A stretch of DNA of 64,000 bases, taken from an uncultured Steroidobacter sp. (GTDB lineage Bacteria; Pseudomonadota; Gammaproteobacteria; Steroidobacterales; Steroidobacteraceae). Positions 1 through 8,228 of the stretch are shown here, piece by piece. The stretch is from assembly GCA_937864115.1 (NCBI GenBank), contig CALMII010000017.1:124001-188000 (forward strand), given 5' to 3'. How positions within the stretch are numbered: the first letter of the stretch is position 1; the number at the start of each line of letters is the position of its first letter. The translations under genes and the position numbers were made by a program. Below the pieces are notes generated by a model. It searched no databases. It was not told the DNA's origin and saw nothing but the letters and a program-made list of their open reading frames with translations.

Positions 1-896
1 CGCCGATCGCGGCGCGCGACGATCTTGCGCTGAAGCCCTCGCACTACAGCGTGCTGCTGCACGGCACGAGCATCGCCCAGGCCGAGGTGTTCCCCGATCG
101 GCTCATGGCCATCGCCTCGGCGCAGGTCTACGGCGAACTCGACGGCATTCCCGGCACCGAGCCCGCCTATGGCATGCCGGTGTGGTGGATCGCCACGGAA
201 GATCGCGCCAATGCGCTGGGGCTGGGCTACCAGGTCGTCGACGCCGCCAGCGTGATCGCGACCCACGTCGCGAAACTGGTGCGCGACCATCTTCCGGAAC
301 TGCTGCGCCACGAAGACGTGTCGGCGCTGATCGAACGGCTCACTGCGCTGTCGCCGAAACTCGCGGCGGCGCTGGAGAAGGCGCTCACGCATAGCCAGCT
401 GCTGAAGGTGTTCCGCCTGCTGCTCACGGAACACGTCTCGCTGAAGGACATCGTGCCGATCGCCACGACGCTGCTGGAAAGCGCCGAGACCACCAAGGAT
501 CCGATCCTGCTGGCCGCCGAAGTGCGCTGCGCGTTGCGCCGGCAGATCGTGGCCTCGCTCATCGGGGCGTCGAACCAGATGAAGGCGTTCAACCTGAGCG
601 GCGAACTGGAGAACATGCTGCTCGGTTCGCTCAACCAGGCCGGCCAGCAGGGGAACAGGATCGCGCTCGACAACTATCCCGTCGATCCGAACCTGCTGTC
701 GCAGCTGCAGACCAACATGCCGGTGGCGCGCGAACAGATGAAGCAGCAGGGCGCCGCGCCGCTGCTGCTCGTGATGCCGCAAATCCGGCCGCTGCTGTCG
801 CGCTATGCGCGCCTGTTCGCGCCGGGCCTGGCCGTGCTGTCGTACAACGAGATCCCGGAACAGCGCGAGGTCAGCATCATCGGCTCGCTGGGCTGA
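1..896 (+). CDS. flhA: FlhA, flagellar type III export gate, C-terminal part
   Basis: The reading frame is open from base 3 at the left window edge, so this is a 5'-truncated gene; about 298 codons remain. The visible part corresponds to the cytoplasmic C-terminal domain of the FlhA/SctV family, which forms the nonameric export gate ring and docks chaperone-substrate complexes. Supporting stretches are VVDAASVIATHV, a helical region ending LLTEHVSLKDI, and the near-terminal VLSYNEIP signature. The non-flagellar paralogue SctV shares this fold. A FliK-like gene and a flagellin gene immediately downstream favour the flagellar assignment. The gene converges on the next one with only 8 bases between stops. 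Confidence 0.8.
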   Translation, partial: PIAARDDLALKPSHYSVLLHGTSIAQAEVFPDRLMAIASAQVYGELDGIPGTEPAYGMPVWWIATEDRANALGLGYQVVDAASVIATHVAKLVRDHLPELLRHEDVSALIERLTALSPKLAAALEKALTHSQLLKVFRLLLTEHVSLKDIVPIATTLLESAETTKDPILLAAEVRCALRRQIVASLIGASNQMKAFNLSGELENMLLGSLNQAGQQGNRIALDNYPVDPNLLSQLQTNMPVAREQMKQQGAAPLLLVMPQIRPLLSRYARLFAPGLAVLSYNEIPEQREVSIIGSLG

Positions 897-904
897 CGCG
901 CGCA

Positions 905-1885
905 TCACTGCCCGATCGCCGGCACCACCTGCAGCAGCACCACGGTCGCCTCCGACAGCGTCCGGAACAGCGCGCGCGACGAACGCGGCGCCGTGCGGTG
1001 CGACTGCGGCCCCTGGTCGAGCGGATCGCCGAGCCGCGCGATCTGCGTTTCACCGCACACGAGCCGCAACTGCGTGAGCCGCACGCCGGCGCGCTCCAGC
1101 GCCTGCACGATGCGCGACAAGGCGTTGCGCACCGGCTGCGCGGCGTGCGAACGCGCCAGCGCGATCTCCAGATCGATGCCGCCGGGCAGCCATTGCACCC
1201 GCACCACCACCGGCCCGAGCGCCTGCGGCGCGAACTCCACGCACAACACCGGTCCGCGCAATCCGCGCTGGCGCTGCCGGCGCGCATGCTCTTCGGTCCG
1301 CACCAGTCCGAGCAGCACCTGCACGCCGCCCCAGGCATAGACGGGAAACAGCCAGTAGTTGAGCGGCGACGCCGGCGGCGCTACGGCGGCCGGCTCGCGA
1401 AACGGCGCCGGGCCCATCATCGTGACCGCCGACTGCACCGACAGGCGTGCGCCCCAGCGAGCCAGCGCGAGGTCGCGCCACGACTGCGCCAGCGCGGCCG
1501 CATCCGGCGCCTGCCACGCCATCTGGCGCAGCGCCGCCTGGTCCAGACGCATGGCCGCCTGTCGCGTCACGGCGGCGGCGCCCTCCTCCTGAACGCGGGC
1601 CGCGGACGCGCCGCTGCGGATCGGGCCCGCTTCCACTTCGAGTTCCAGTACCGGTTCGTTCGCCAGCACACGCACGCGCAACGCATCGCCGGCTTGCAGG
1701 CTGCGCTGCCACTGCGCCGGCACGGGAACCCGCAGCGTCATGCCGTTGCTGAGCGTCGCCAGATGACCGTCGCCCGCCGCCTCGCCGTACGTCAGCAGCA
1801 GCGACTCGCCCGGCGCCGGCAACCGGTCATGTCGGCCCTGGAGCGGCCGCGCCTGCACGAGGGCGGAGATGCGTTCGAGCTTCAT
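905..1885 (-). CDS. FliK-like flagellar hook-length control domain protein
   Basis: Predicted 326 aa from the ATG at 1885. A GTG at 1900 would add five residues, but a GTGAG stretch just before the ATG gives it the better start context. The C-terminal third (VEFAPQALGPVVVRVQW, then a helix with QALERAGVRLTQLRL) follows the pattern of the FliK C-terminal hook domain: LxxxPxxLGxVxVxV, an Arg-rich helix and a final Gly-x-x-Leu strand. The N-terminal part resembles the bead-like, Pro/Ala-rich region of FliK proteins that measures hook length. In the family, FliK is secreted and switches export specificity by contacting FlhB. The assignment rests on pattern only. Position between flhA and flagellin supports a flagellar role. 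Confidence 0.55.
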   Translation of the reverse strand: MKLERISALVQARPLQGRHDRLPAPGESLLLTYGEAAGDGHLATLSNGMTLRVPVPAQWQRSLQAGDALRVRVLANEPVLELEVEAGPIRSGASAARVQEEGAAAVTRQAAMRLDQAALRQMAWQAPDAAALAQSWRDLALARWGARLSVQSAVTMMGPAPFREPAAVAPPASPLNYWLFPVYAWGGVQVLLGLVRTEEHARRQRQRGLRGPVLCVEFAPQALGPVVVRVQWLPGGIDLEIALARSHAAQPVRNALSRIVQALERAGVRLTQLRLVCGETQIARLGDPLDQGPQSHRTAPRSSRALFRTLSEATVVLLQVVPAIGQ

Positions 1886-1900
1886 GAACTCACGGCGCAC

Positions 1901-1936
1901 AAATGAAAAGAGCCAGCCGCTCGACGCGGCCGGCTC
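1901..1936 (-). terminator. Rho-independent terminator of the flagellin gene
   Basis: On the minus strand an 11-bp stem (GAGCCGGCCGC / GCGGCTGGCTC, one G-T pair) with a 5-base loop is followed directly by TTTTCATTT. It lies 55 bases past the flagellin stop and just upstream of the FliK-like start, so it should separate the highly expressed flagellin from the downstream gene. Confidence 0.85.
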
Positions 1937-1991
1937 CGGAAGTCGTTGCAGAATCGTCGCCCGTCATGCCACGGCGACTCCACAGCGGGCC

Positions 1992-2882
1992 TTACTGCAT
2001 CAGCGAGATCACGAGCTGCGACAGGCTGCTGCTCTGCTTCAGGGCCGAGGTGCCGGCCTGCATCAGCAACTGCTTGGCAGTCGAGTTCGACGTTTCGGCA
2101 GCGTAGTCCACGTCCAGGATGCGGCCGCGCGAAGCGGTCGTGTTCGTGATCATGTTGCCGAGGTTGTTGTACACGTGTTCGAGACGGTTGGAGGCCGCAC
2201 CGAGCTGCGCGCGCACCGTGCCGACGGCGGTAATGGCGTCGTTGATGTCCGTGATGACGGCGTTCGTGGCCGCAGCCGCCGTCAGTTCGTCGCCCGGGGT
2301 CGCGTTGTCCGGCGTGCCGTACTGCGCACCGACCGCATCCAGGGCCGTTGCCAGATCGCCGAGGCTGGTCTCCGTGTCGATTTCCATCGTCTCGGCGGCG
2401 CTGGCGCCGATCTGGAACGTGAGCGCGGTGGACAGCAGACCGCCGGTGCCGTCGGTCTCCGTGCCGTCGCTGAACAGGTTCTGGCCGCCGAACGACGTCG
2501 TGCGCATGATGTTGTTGAGTTCCTGGCCCAGCGCGTCGAATTCCGCCTGCAGCGCCGTCTTGTCGTCGGCCGTGGTGGAGGCGTTGAAGGCTTCGGTGGC
2601 GAGATCCTTCATGCGCAGCAGCACGTTGGTCAGTTCCGTGAACGCGCCTTCGGCCGTCTGCATCATGGAGATGCCGTTCTGGGTGTTCTTCTGCGCCACG
2701 GCCATGCCGCGCGTCTGCGCATTCAGGCGAACCGCGATCTGCAGACCGGCGGCATCGTCCATCGCCGAGTTGACGCGATAGCCGGTGCCCAGGCGGGTCA
2801 GCGAGGTCGTGAGGGCTTTCTGCGTGCTGCCGACGGCGTTCTGCGAGGACAGTGCCGCGGCATTGGTGTGAAGACTGAGCAT
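1992..2882 (-). CDS. fliC: Flagellin
   Basis: 296 aa, starting MLSLHTNAAALSSQNAV, with AGGAG eight bases before the ATG. The frame runs 47 codons further upstream but that part is not flagellin-like. The N-terminal D0/D1 region includes LSTS-like LTTSLTRLGTGYRVNSAMDD and AGLQIAVRLNAQ. The C-terminal D1/D0 region includes LGAASNRLEHVYNNL and ends with the LLMQAGTSALKQ/LVISLMQ helix typical of flagellins. The variable middle is short (about 100 residues). It is the filament subunit, exported through the FlhA gate. I did not find a convincing sigma-28 or sigma-54 promoter upstream. A perfect 6-bp hairpin (2958-2973) lies in the leader. Confidence 0.95.
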   Translation of the reverse strand: MLSLHTNAAALSSQNAVGSTQKALTTSLTRLGTGYRVNSAMDDAAGLQIAVRLNAQTRGMAVAQKNTQNGISMMQTAEGAFTELTNVLLRMKDLATEAFNASTTADDKTALQAEFDALGQELNNIMRTTSFGGQNLFSDGTETDGTGGLLSTALTFQIGASAAETMEIDTETSLGDLATALDAVGAQYGTPDNATPGDELTAAAATNAVITDINDAITAVGTVRAQLGAASNRLEHVYNNLGNMITNTTASRGRILDVDYAAETSNSTAKQLLMQAGTSALKQSSSLSQLVISLMQ

Positions 2883-2957
2883 TTCAAGAAACTCCTGTGG
2901 TTGATGGCGGGAGCGACACCGTCTGGATATTTCGCGCCCTCGACAACACAAGGCGAC

Positions 2958-2973
2958 GGCCGCGACAGCGGCC
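2958..2973 (-). other. Small GC hairpin upstream of flagellin
   Basis: GGCCGC-GACA-GCGGCC is a perfect 6-bp stem with a 4-base loop, 75 bases upstream of the flagellin ATG, inside the likely leader. It has no T-tract, so it is not an obvious terminator. A role in mRNA stability or protein binding is possible but not shown. Confidence 0.4.
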
Positions 2974-3090
2974 TTAAATCGGACCCGCGGCGGAAACCGG
3001 GCCGGGAATGGGATGCGATTCACAGTTCGACACGGTGGCGCGACTCCCTAATAATCGGGCGCACCCCGCGCACACACGGTCACGTCGAAA

Positions 3091-4902
3091 TTGCTCCGGC
3101 CCCTGCCGCTTCTCTTCTTATTCCTGCTGTTTGAATGGATCGTTCCTGCAGCGCATGCCGAGGAACCTACCGCCCTCGACGGTCGCTGGTCCTATCACTG
3201 GGACGATCCGCCGCGCGCCGCCGGTTCCGGCGTCTGGCAACCCGACGATGCGAACTGGCAGGCAATACCCTCGCCCGGTGATCCGGGAGACCACCAGGGT
3301 CACGAAATCCTCTGGCTGAAGCTCGAGCTGCCGCAGGGCGAGTGGCGCGATCCGCACCTGTTCGTCAGCAGCATCGACATCAATGCCCAGGTGTTCGACG
3401 GCAGCGGACGACTCCTTTATCAATACGGCGACATCGACGCTTCCGGTCGCGGCCGCTTTGCCGGCTGGCCCTGGCATCTCATCCGCGTGCCGCACGAGAG
3501 TCTGGGGCAGCCGCTCTATTTCCGCGTCTTCTCCGATTACGAAGACATCGGACTCGCCGGCACGATCATGCTCGGCGAGCGCGCCGACCTGCTGCAGCAA
3601 TGGGTCTACGGTCGCGGCTTCATGGGTATCGTGTTCACGGCGTTCGTGTTCGTCGTCGGACTCATCTGCCTGTGCCTCGGCCTCGCCAAGCGCGACCGCC
3701 TGATGGCGTGGGCAACGGCGCTGCTGTCATTCGATCTGGCCTTGATGATGTTCGCCGAGAACGAACTGAGCCAGCTGGTCGCGTTCACGCCGCTGCTGTG
3801 GCGACAGATCGCCGCGTATACCTATTTCGTCGTCCCCGGGCTCGTGGCCTGCGTGATGCTGGCGGCGTTCCGCAGATCGCCGCCGCGCAGCGCTTACGCC
3901 GTGCTGTCTGTATCGCTGGCCTATGCCATCGGCGTCATGCTGCTCTCGGCAACGGGACAGTTGAGTTTCGTGAATGCCTACCCGCCTTTCGATGTGCTGC
4001 TGATCGTGCTGATGACGGTCCTGCTGATCGAGGGTGTGCTGCGCCTGCGGCCGGTGACGCCCGAAGGCTGCCTCACCGTCGGCGGCCTGTTCGCGATCTT
4101 CGTTGCGCTGCTCGTCGACATGGCGAGTGCGCACGGCTTCATTCCCTGGACGGGACGCACGGCGCAGTGGGGACTGAGCATCTTCGCCGTCTCGGCGCTC
4201 GGCGTGTACACGATCCGCGTCTGGCGACAACGACAGGAACTGCTGCATCTGCAGCACTCGCTGGAACAGAAGGTCGCCGAGCGCACGCGCGAACTCGAAG
4301 CAAGCCGGGAGCGGCTGCTGCAGTTCGCCCACGAGGACCATCTCACCGGACTGCTCAACCGGCGCGCGTTCATGAGCCAGGCCATGCAGACGGTGGCGCA
4401 GGCCATGCGTCACCGCGAACCCATCGCGCTGGTGCTGTTCGACGTCGACCATTTCAAGGCCATCAACGATCAGCACGGTCACGCCGTGGGCGACGAAGTG
4501 CTGCGCGCCATCGCCGACGCGGTGCGCAGCAACAGTCGCGTCAGCGATCTCGTGTGCCGCTACGGCGGCGAGGAGTTCGTCGTGCTCATGCCGCGCACCA
4601 CGGCGGAAGCGGCGCTGGCGCTGGTCGAACGCCTGCGCACGGCCATTGCCGCCATCGCCGTCGAAGGCCGCGACGCGCGCCGCCTGAGCATCAGCGTCAG
4701 CATCGGCCTGATCGTCCTGGGCGAGCCCACCAGCCCGATGCAGGATCCGGAACGCATGCTCGACCAGCTCCTGTCGCAGGCCGACGCCGCCATGTACCAG
4801 ATCAAGAACAGCGGCCGGAACGGCGTCAATCTCACCCACGGCCTGTGGTCGGCCGATACGGGCGCCTGGGAAGCCAGCCGCAAGAGCGGCCTGCAGCCGT
4901 AG
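3091..4902 (+). CDS. Membrane diguanylate cyclase with 7TMR-DISM sensor
   Basis: 603 aa. It starts with TTG and has no clear ribosome binding site, but the start is supported by an immediate signal peptide (cut near AHA-EE, residue 23). Residues about 30-165 resemble the periplasmic 7TMR-DISM extracellular domain. Residues about 175-385 hold seven hydrophobic segments, then a coiled coil (HSLEQKVAERTRELEA), then a GGDEF domain. The active-site loop is GGEEF at 492-496, so it should make c-di-GMP from two GTP. An RxxD inhibitory site (RVSD, 483-486) sits five residues before it, suggesting product inhibition. The flagellin gene is divergent, about 200 bases away. The stop codon lies in a degenerate half of a REP-like repeat. 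Confidence 0.9.
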   Translation: MLRPLPLLFLFLLFEWIVPAAHAEEPTALDGRWSYHWDDPPRAAGSGVWQPDDANWQAIPSPGDPGDHQGHEILWLKLELPQGEWRDPHLFVSSIDINAQVFDGSGRLLYQYGDIDASGRGRFAGWPWHLIRVPHESLGQPLYFRVFSDYEDIGLAGTIMLGERADLLQQWVYGRGFMGIVFTAFVFVVGLICLCLGLAKRDRLMAWATALLSFDLALMMFAENELSQLVAFTPLLWRQIAAYTYFVVPGLVACVMLAAFRRSPPRSAYAVLSVSLAYAIGVMLLSATGQLSFVNAYPPFDVLLIVLMTVLLIEGVLRLRPVTPEGCLTVGGLFAIFVALLVDMASAHGFIPWTGRTAQWGLSIFAVSALGVYTIRVWRQRQELLHLQHSLEQKVAERTRELEASRERLLQFAHEDHLTGLLNRRAFMSQAMQTVAQAMRHREPIALVLFDVDHFKAINDQHGHAVGDEVLRAIADAVRSNSRVSDLVCRYGGEEFVVLMPRTTAEAALALVERLRTAIAAIAVEGRDARRLSISVSIGLIVLGEPTSPMQDPERMLDQLLSQADAAMYQIKNSGRNGVNLTHGLWSADTGAWEASRKSGLQP

Positions 4903-5025
4903 GTCGGGCTGGAGGATTTTTCTGCCCTGTGGGGCCGGCTTCAGCCGGCCTCTTTTCGGAAGTCAGGCTGAAGCCTGACCTACAGAAACTTTTCGGAAGT
5001 CAGGCTGAAGCCTGACCTACAGAAA
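4896..5025. repeat. REP-like palindrome cluster, copy 1
   Basis: A degenerate inverted half unit (CGTAGGTCGGGCT, overlapping the diguanylate cyclase stop) is followed by a palindrome with arms GGCCGGCT/AGCCGGCC (4928-4952). Then come two tandem 36-base units (4953-4988 and 4990-5025), each containing GTCAGGCT-GA-AGCCTGAC and ending CTACAGAAA. The 4928-4988 stretch recurs almost identically at 51931-51992. This is the architecture of REP/BIME-type dispersed palindromes. No RAYT transposase is in the window. Confidence 0.85.
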
Positions 5026-5135
5026 ACCCCCATCCGGAAAACCCCTGATTCTGGCGATCGCCGATTGACAACCTGCCCCTGCCTCGGCACCCTCTGCCTC
5101 GGCAATACCTGCCCAAGCAATAATTATCTTCGGCA

Positions 5136-5621
5136 ATGTCGGTCAAACACTTCGATGTAAAGACGTTCCAGGCGTCGCGCAGTCTCGGCTACCTGCTGAA
5201 GATGTCTCATTCGCTGATGCATGACGCCGGCGCCGCGGCGCTGGCCGGGCACGACCTGAGCTTCGTCCAGTGGCTGGTGCTGCTCAAACTCAAGGAAGGC
5301 ACCGCCGTGACGGCGAGCAATCTGTGCCGGCAGATGCGTTACGACAACGGCGCCCTCACCCGCCTGCTCGATCAGCTCGAGACGCGCGGCTTCATCGAGC
5401 GCAAGCGCAGCGAAGCCGACCGGCGAGTCGTCAATCTCGAACTGACGGCGGCCGGACGACGCAAGGTGACGGAACTGCTGCCGCCCATCGTCGACAACCT
5501 CAACAACATTCTCGGCGACTTCAGCAAGACGGAGTTCGCCGAGCTGGTACGCCTGCTGAGCAAGCTCATGGACAACCTGAAAGCCTACGAGCGGCCGCCG
5601 GCCGGGGACGATGCATCATGA
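5136..5621 (+). CDS. MarR-family transcriptional regulator of the efflux operon
   Basis: 161 aa, winged helix-turn-helix of the MarR/EmrR type. The recognition helix region is TASNLCRQMRYDNGALTRLL and the wing is IERKRSEADRRVVNLELT, with the characteristic DRR. It is the first gene of an operon with an outer membrane factor, an EmrA-like and an EmrB-like gene. By analogy to EmrR it most likely represses this efflux operon and is released by a ligand. The upstream region has a TTGACA at 5065, a duplicated TGCCTCGGCA (5080-5089 and 5095-5104) and the palindrome ATAATTAT (5120-5127) 8 bases before the ATG. Any of these could be an operator element. The stop overlaps the next start (ATGA). Confidence 0.9.
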   Translation: MSVKHFDVKTFQASRSLGYLLKMSHSLMHDAGAAALAGHDLSFVQWLVLLKLKEGTAVTASNLCRQMRYDNGALTRLLDQLETRGFIERKRSEADRRVVNLELTAAGRRKVTELLPPIVDNLNNILGDFSKTEFAELVRLLSKLMDNLKAYERPPAGDDAS

Positions 5622-7030
5622 GAATCGCCTGGACCCTGGCGGCAGCGTTCGCCCTGGGCGGCTGCGTATTTCCGCAGGTCGAAGATCCGGCGACCGCGCC
5701 CGTCGCGACGGAATCGCTCGGTCTCGATGGCGACAGCATCGCGCCCGCCGACGCCCGGTGGTGGACGGCGCTGGGCGATCCGCAGCTCGACGCGCTGATC
5801 GAAGAAGCCCTGCGGGGCTCGCCGACCCTGGCGCAGACATTGGCGCGCGTGCGATCGGCGCAGGCACAAAGCGATGCCGCGGGCAGCGAGCGGCAGCCGC
5901 GCTTCACGTTCGATGCCGACGAGACGTATCAGCGTTTCTCGGAACACTTCTACATCCCGCCGCCGTACGGCGGTAACAACTACTGGGTCGGCCAGGCCAC
6001 GGCCAACATGAGCTGGGACCTGGACTTCTGGGGCAGACAGTCCGCGCTCATTTCACAGGCGAATGCGCAGTTGGCCGCGAGCCAGCTCGACGTCGCTGCA
6101 GCCCGCCTCGCGCTCGCCGGCGCGATCACGCAGACCTATCTCGATCTGCACCGCGCCTGGGAAATGATCGACATCGCGACTCGTCTCGAGATCCAGCGCC
6201 AGCACCTGCTCGATCTGACCCGCCAGCGCGTGTCCGCGGGGCTGGATACGCAGATGGAAATCAAGATCGCCGAAGCGACGCTGCCTCAGGCGCGCAATGC
6301 ACGGCTGCAGGCCGAAGGCGAGCGCGACGTCGCGTTGCACCGGCTGGCCGAACTGACCGGCCACGGCGCCGATCGCTACGCACAGATCAGCCGTCCGAAA
6401 CTGACGCTCGATGCCGGCCTGTCGCTGCCGGACCACCTGCCCGCCGATCTGCTGGCGCATCGACCAGATGTTCTCGCAGCCCGCACACGCGTCGATGCAG
6501 CCACCGCGGGTCGCGAAGCCGCGCACGCCGAGTTCTACCCGAACGTCAATCTGAAAGCCTTCGTCGGCACGCAGGCCATCGGCCTCGACAAGCTGGTCGA
6601 CGGCGGCAGCCTCATCTACGGCGCCGGCCCCGCCCTGCACCTGCCGATTTTCGACGCCAGGCGATTGCGCGCGAACTACAAGGGCGCGACGGCCGACCTC
6701 GATGCCTCGATCGCGGGCTACAACGAAACGGTACTCGCAGCCATTCGCGAAACCTCCGATCAGATCAGCCTGGGCGACTACTTCACGCAGCAGATCGACC
6801 AGGCCCAGCAGACCCTGGACGCGGCGGGCGCCGCCTATGACCTCGCGCAGAAGCGCTACGAGGCTGGCCTGTCGACGCAGCTCGTCGTGCTCGACGCCGA
6901 AAGCCGCGTGCTCGATGCCCGGCGCGATCTCGTGATCCTGAATTCGAACCGGCTGCTCAGTCGCGTGAACCTGTTGTTGATGCTCGGCGGCAGCTTCGAT
7001 CCCGCTGCGCCGGCCTCTGGAGACATCTGA
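5618..7030 (+). CDS. Outer membrane efflux lipoprotein, NodT/TolC family
   Basis: 470 aa from the ATG that overlaps the marR stop by four bases (ATGA), which implies translational coupling. The frame extends upstream, but only this start gives a lipoprotein signal with lipobox LGGC (Cys16). The body shows two outer-membrane-factor repeats rich in long amphipathic helices, including WWTALGDPQLDALIEEAL near the N-terminus and ADLLAHRPDVLAARTRV mid-protein. The latter is a family hallmark. It should form the trimeric outer-membrane channel for the EmrA/EmrB-like partners encoded downstream. Confidence 0.92.
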   Translation: MRIAWTLAAAFALGGCVFPQVEDPATAPVATESLGLDGDSIAPADARWWTALGDPQLDALIEEALRGSPTLAQTLARVRSAQAQSDAAGSERQPRFTFDADETYQRFSEHFYIPPPYGGNNYWVGQATANMSWDLDFWGRQSALISQANAQLAASQLDVAAARLALAGAITQTYLDLHRAWEMIDIATRLEIQRQHLLDLTRQRVSAGLDTQMEIKIAEATLPQARNARLQAEGERDVALHRLAELTGHGADRYAQISRPKLTLDAGLSLPDHLPADLLAHRPDVLAARTRVDAATAGREAAHAEFYPNVNLKAFVGTQAIGLDKLVDGGSLIYGAGPALHLPIFDARRLRANYKGATADLDASIAGYNETVLAAIRETSDQISLGDYFTQQIDQAQQTLDAAGAAYDLAQKRYEAGLSTQLVVLDAESRVLDARRDLVILNSNRLLSRVNLLLMLGGSFDPAAPASGDI

Positions 7031-7031
7031 G

Positions 7032-8216
7032 ATGAACTCGCCCGAACCCGTGGAACCCGCCGCTCCTGCCAAGCGCCGCCAGCGACTGCTCGCACTGGCC
7101 GCGCTGGTGGCCGTCGCGGCCGTCGGCTACACAGCCTACTGGTGGCTGCACGCCCGCTATTTCGAGGAAACGGACGACGCCTACGTCGCCTCCGACATCG
7201 TTCCCATCACGAGCGAAGTCGCCGGCACCGTCACCGCCATTCATGTCGACGACACACAGCACGTCGAGAAAGGCCAGCTGCTGATCGAACTCGATCGCGC
7301 CGATGCCGAAGTCGCCATGGCCCAGGCCGAAGCAGAACTCGCGCGCACGGTGCGCGAAGTGCGCGGCCTGTATTCGCAGGCCGACGGCTTGCGCTCGCAG
7401 ATCCGCGAACGCCAGCTGCAGCTCACGGCGGCGAAAGCCAACCTCGCGCGCCGCGAAAAGATCGCCGCCGATGGCGCGGTCTCGGCAGAAGAACTGCAGC
7501 ACGCACACGACCAGGTCGACCAGCTCTCCGCCGCGCTGAACGCCTCGCGTGAATCGCTGCAGACCATCCAGGCACGCATCGACAACACGACACTGCAGGA
7601 TCATCCGCAGGTGCTCGCGGCGTCCGCAAAAGTGCGCGAGTCGGCGCTAGCGCTCAAGCGTACGCGCATCGTCGCGCCGATCACCGGCACCGTCGCACGC
7701 CGCAGCGTGCAGATCGGCGCGCGCATCGCGCCGGGCGCGCCGCTGCTCGCCGTCGTCGGACTCGACGATGCCTGGGTCGACGCCAACTTCAAGGAAGTGC
7801 AGCTGCGGCACATCCGCGTCGGCCAGCCGGTCGAACTGCGCGCCGATGTCTATGGTCGCGATGTCGTCTACCAGGGCAAGGTCGCGGGCCTGAGTGCAGG
7901 CAGCGGCAGCGCCTTCGCCCTGCTGCCGGCACAGAATGCCAGCGGCAACTGGATCAAGATCGTCCAGCGCGTGCCGATCCGCATCGCGCTCGATCCGCAG
8001 GAACTCGCCGCCAATCCGCTGCGCGTTGGCCTGTCGATGCATGCGCGCATCGATCTGCACGACATCTCGGGTGCATTGCTGGCGACGCAGGTGCGCCGTT
8101 CGCCGCAACAGATCGCGGGCGGCGACGATGACGACGCTGCTGCGGCACGCATCGCCGAGATCATTGCTGCCAATGCCGGCGATTCGCGCGCGACTGCACG
8201 CCTCGCCCGGCCCTGA
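7032..8216 (+). CDS. emrA: EmrA/HlyD-family membrane fusion protein
   Basis: 394 aa, with one N-terminal membrane anchor (about residues 20-38) and a short cytoplasmic start. A biotinyl-lipoyl-like barrel follows (EETDDAYVASDIVPITSEVAGTV split around the long coiled-coil hairpin), and the C-terminal half closes the lipoyl domain at IVAPITGTVARRSVQ. It ends with a beta-barrel domain. The DDAYV motif and the size fit EmrA. A GGAGA lies about 8 bases before the ATG. It links the MFS pump to the outer membrane channel of the same operon. Confidence 0.93.
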   Translation: MNSPEPVEPAAPAKRRQRLLALAALVAVAAVGYTAYWWLHARYFEETDDAYVASDIVPITSEVAGTVTAIHVDDTQHVEKGQLLIELDRADAEVAMAQAEAELARTVREVRGLYSQADGLRSQIRERQLQLTAAKANLARREKIAADGAVSAEELQHAHDQVDQLSAALNASRESLQTIQARIDNTTLQDHPQVLAASAKVRESALALKRTRIVAPITGTVARRSVQIGARIAPGAPLLAVVGLDDAWVDANFKEVQLRHIRVGQPVELRADVYGRDVVYQGKVAGLSAGSGSAFALLPAQNASGNWIKIVQRVPIRIALDPQELAANPLRVGLSMHARIDLHDISGALLATQVRRSPQQIAGGDDDDAAAARIAEIIAANAGDSRATARLARP

Positions 8217-8228
8217 TCGAGCCGTCAC

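Noticed and set aside
1..896. Non-flagellar type III secretion export protein (SctV)
   Set aside because: The domain is shared, but FliK-like and flagellin genes follow directly and no secretion-system gene is present.
2883..3090. Sigma-28 or sigma-54 promoter of the flagellin gene
   Set aside because: No TAAA/GCCGATAA pair or TGGC-N-TGC pair with proper spacing was found.
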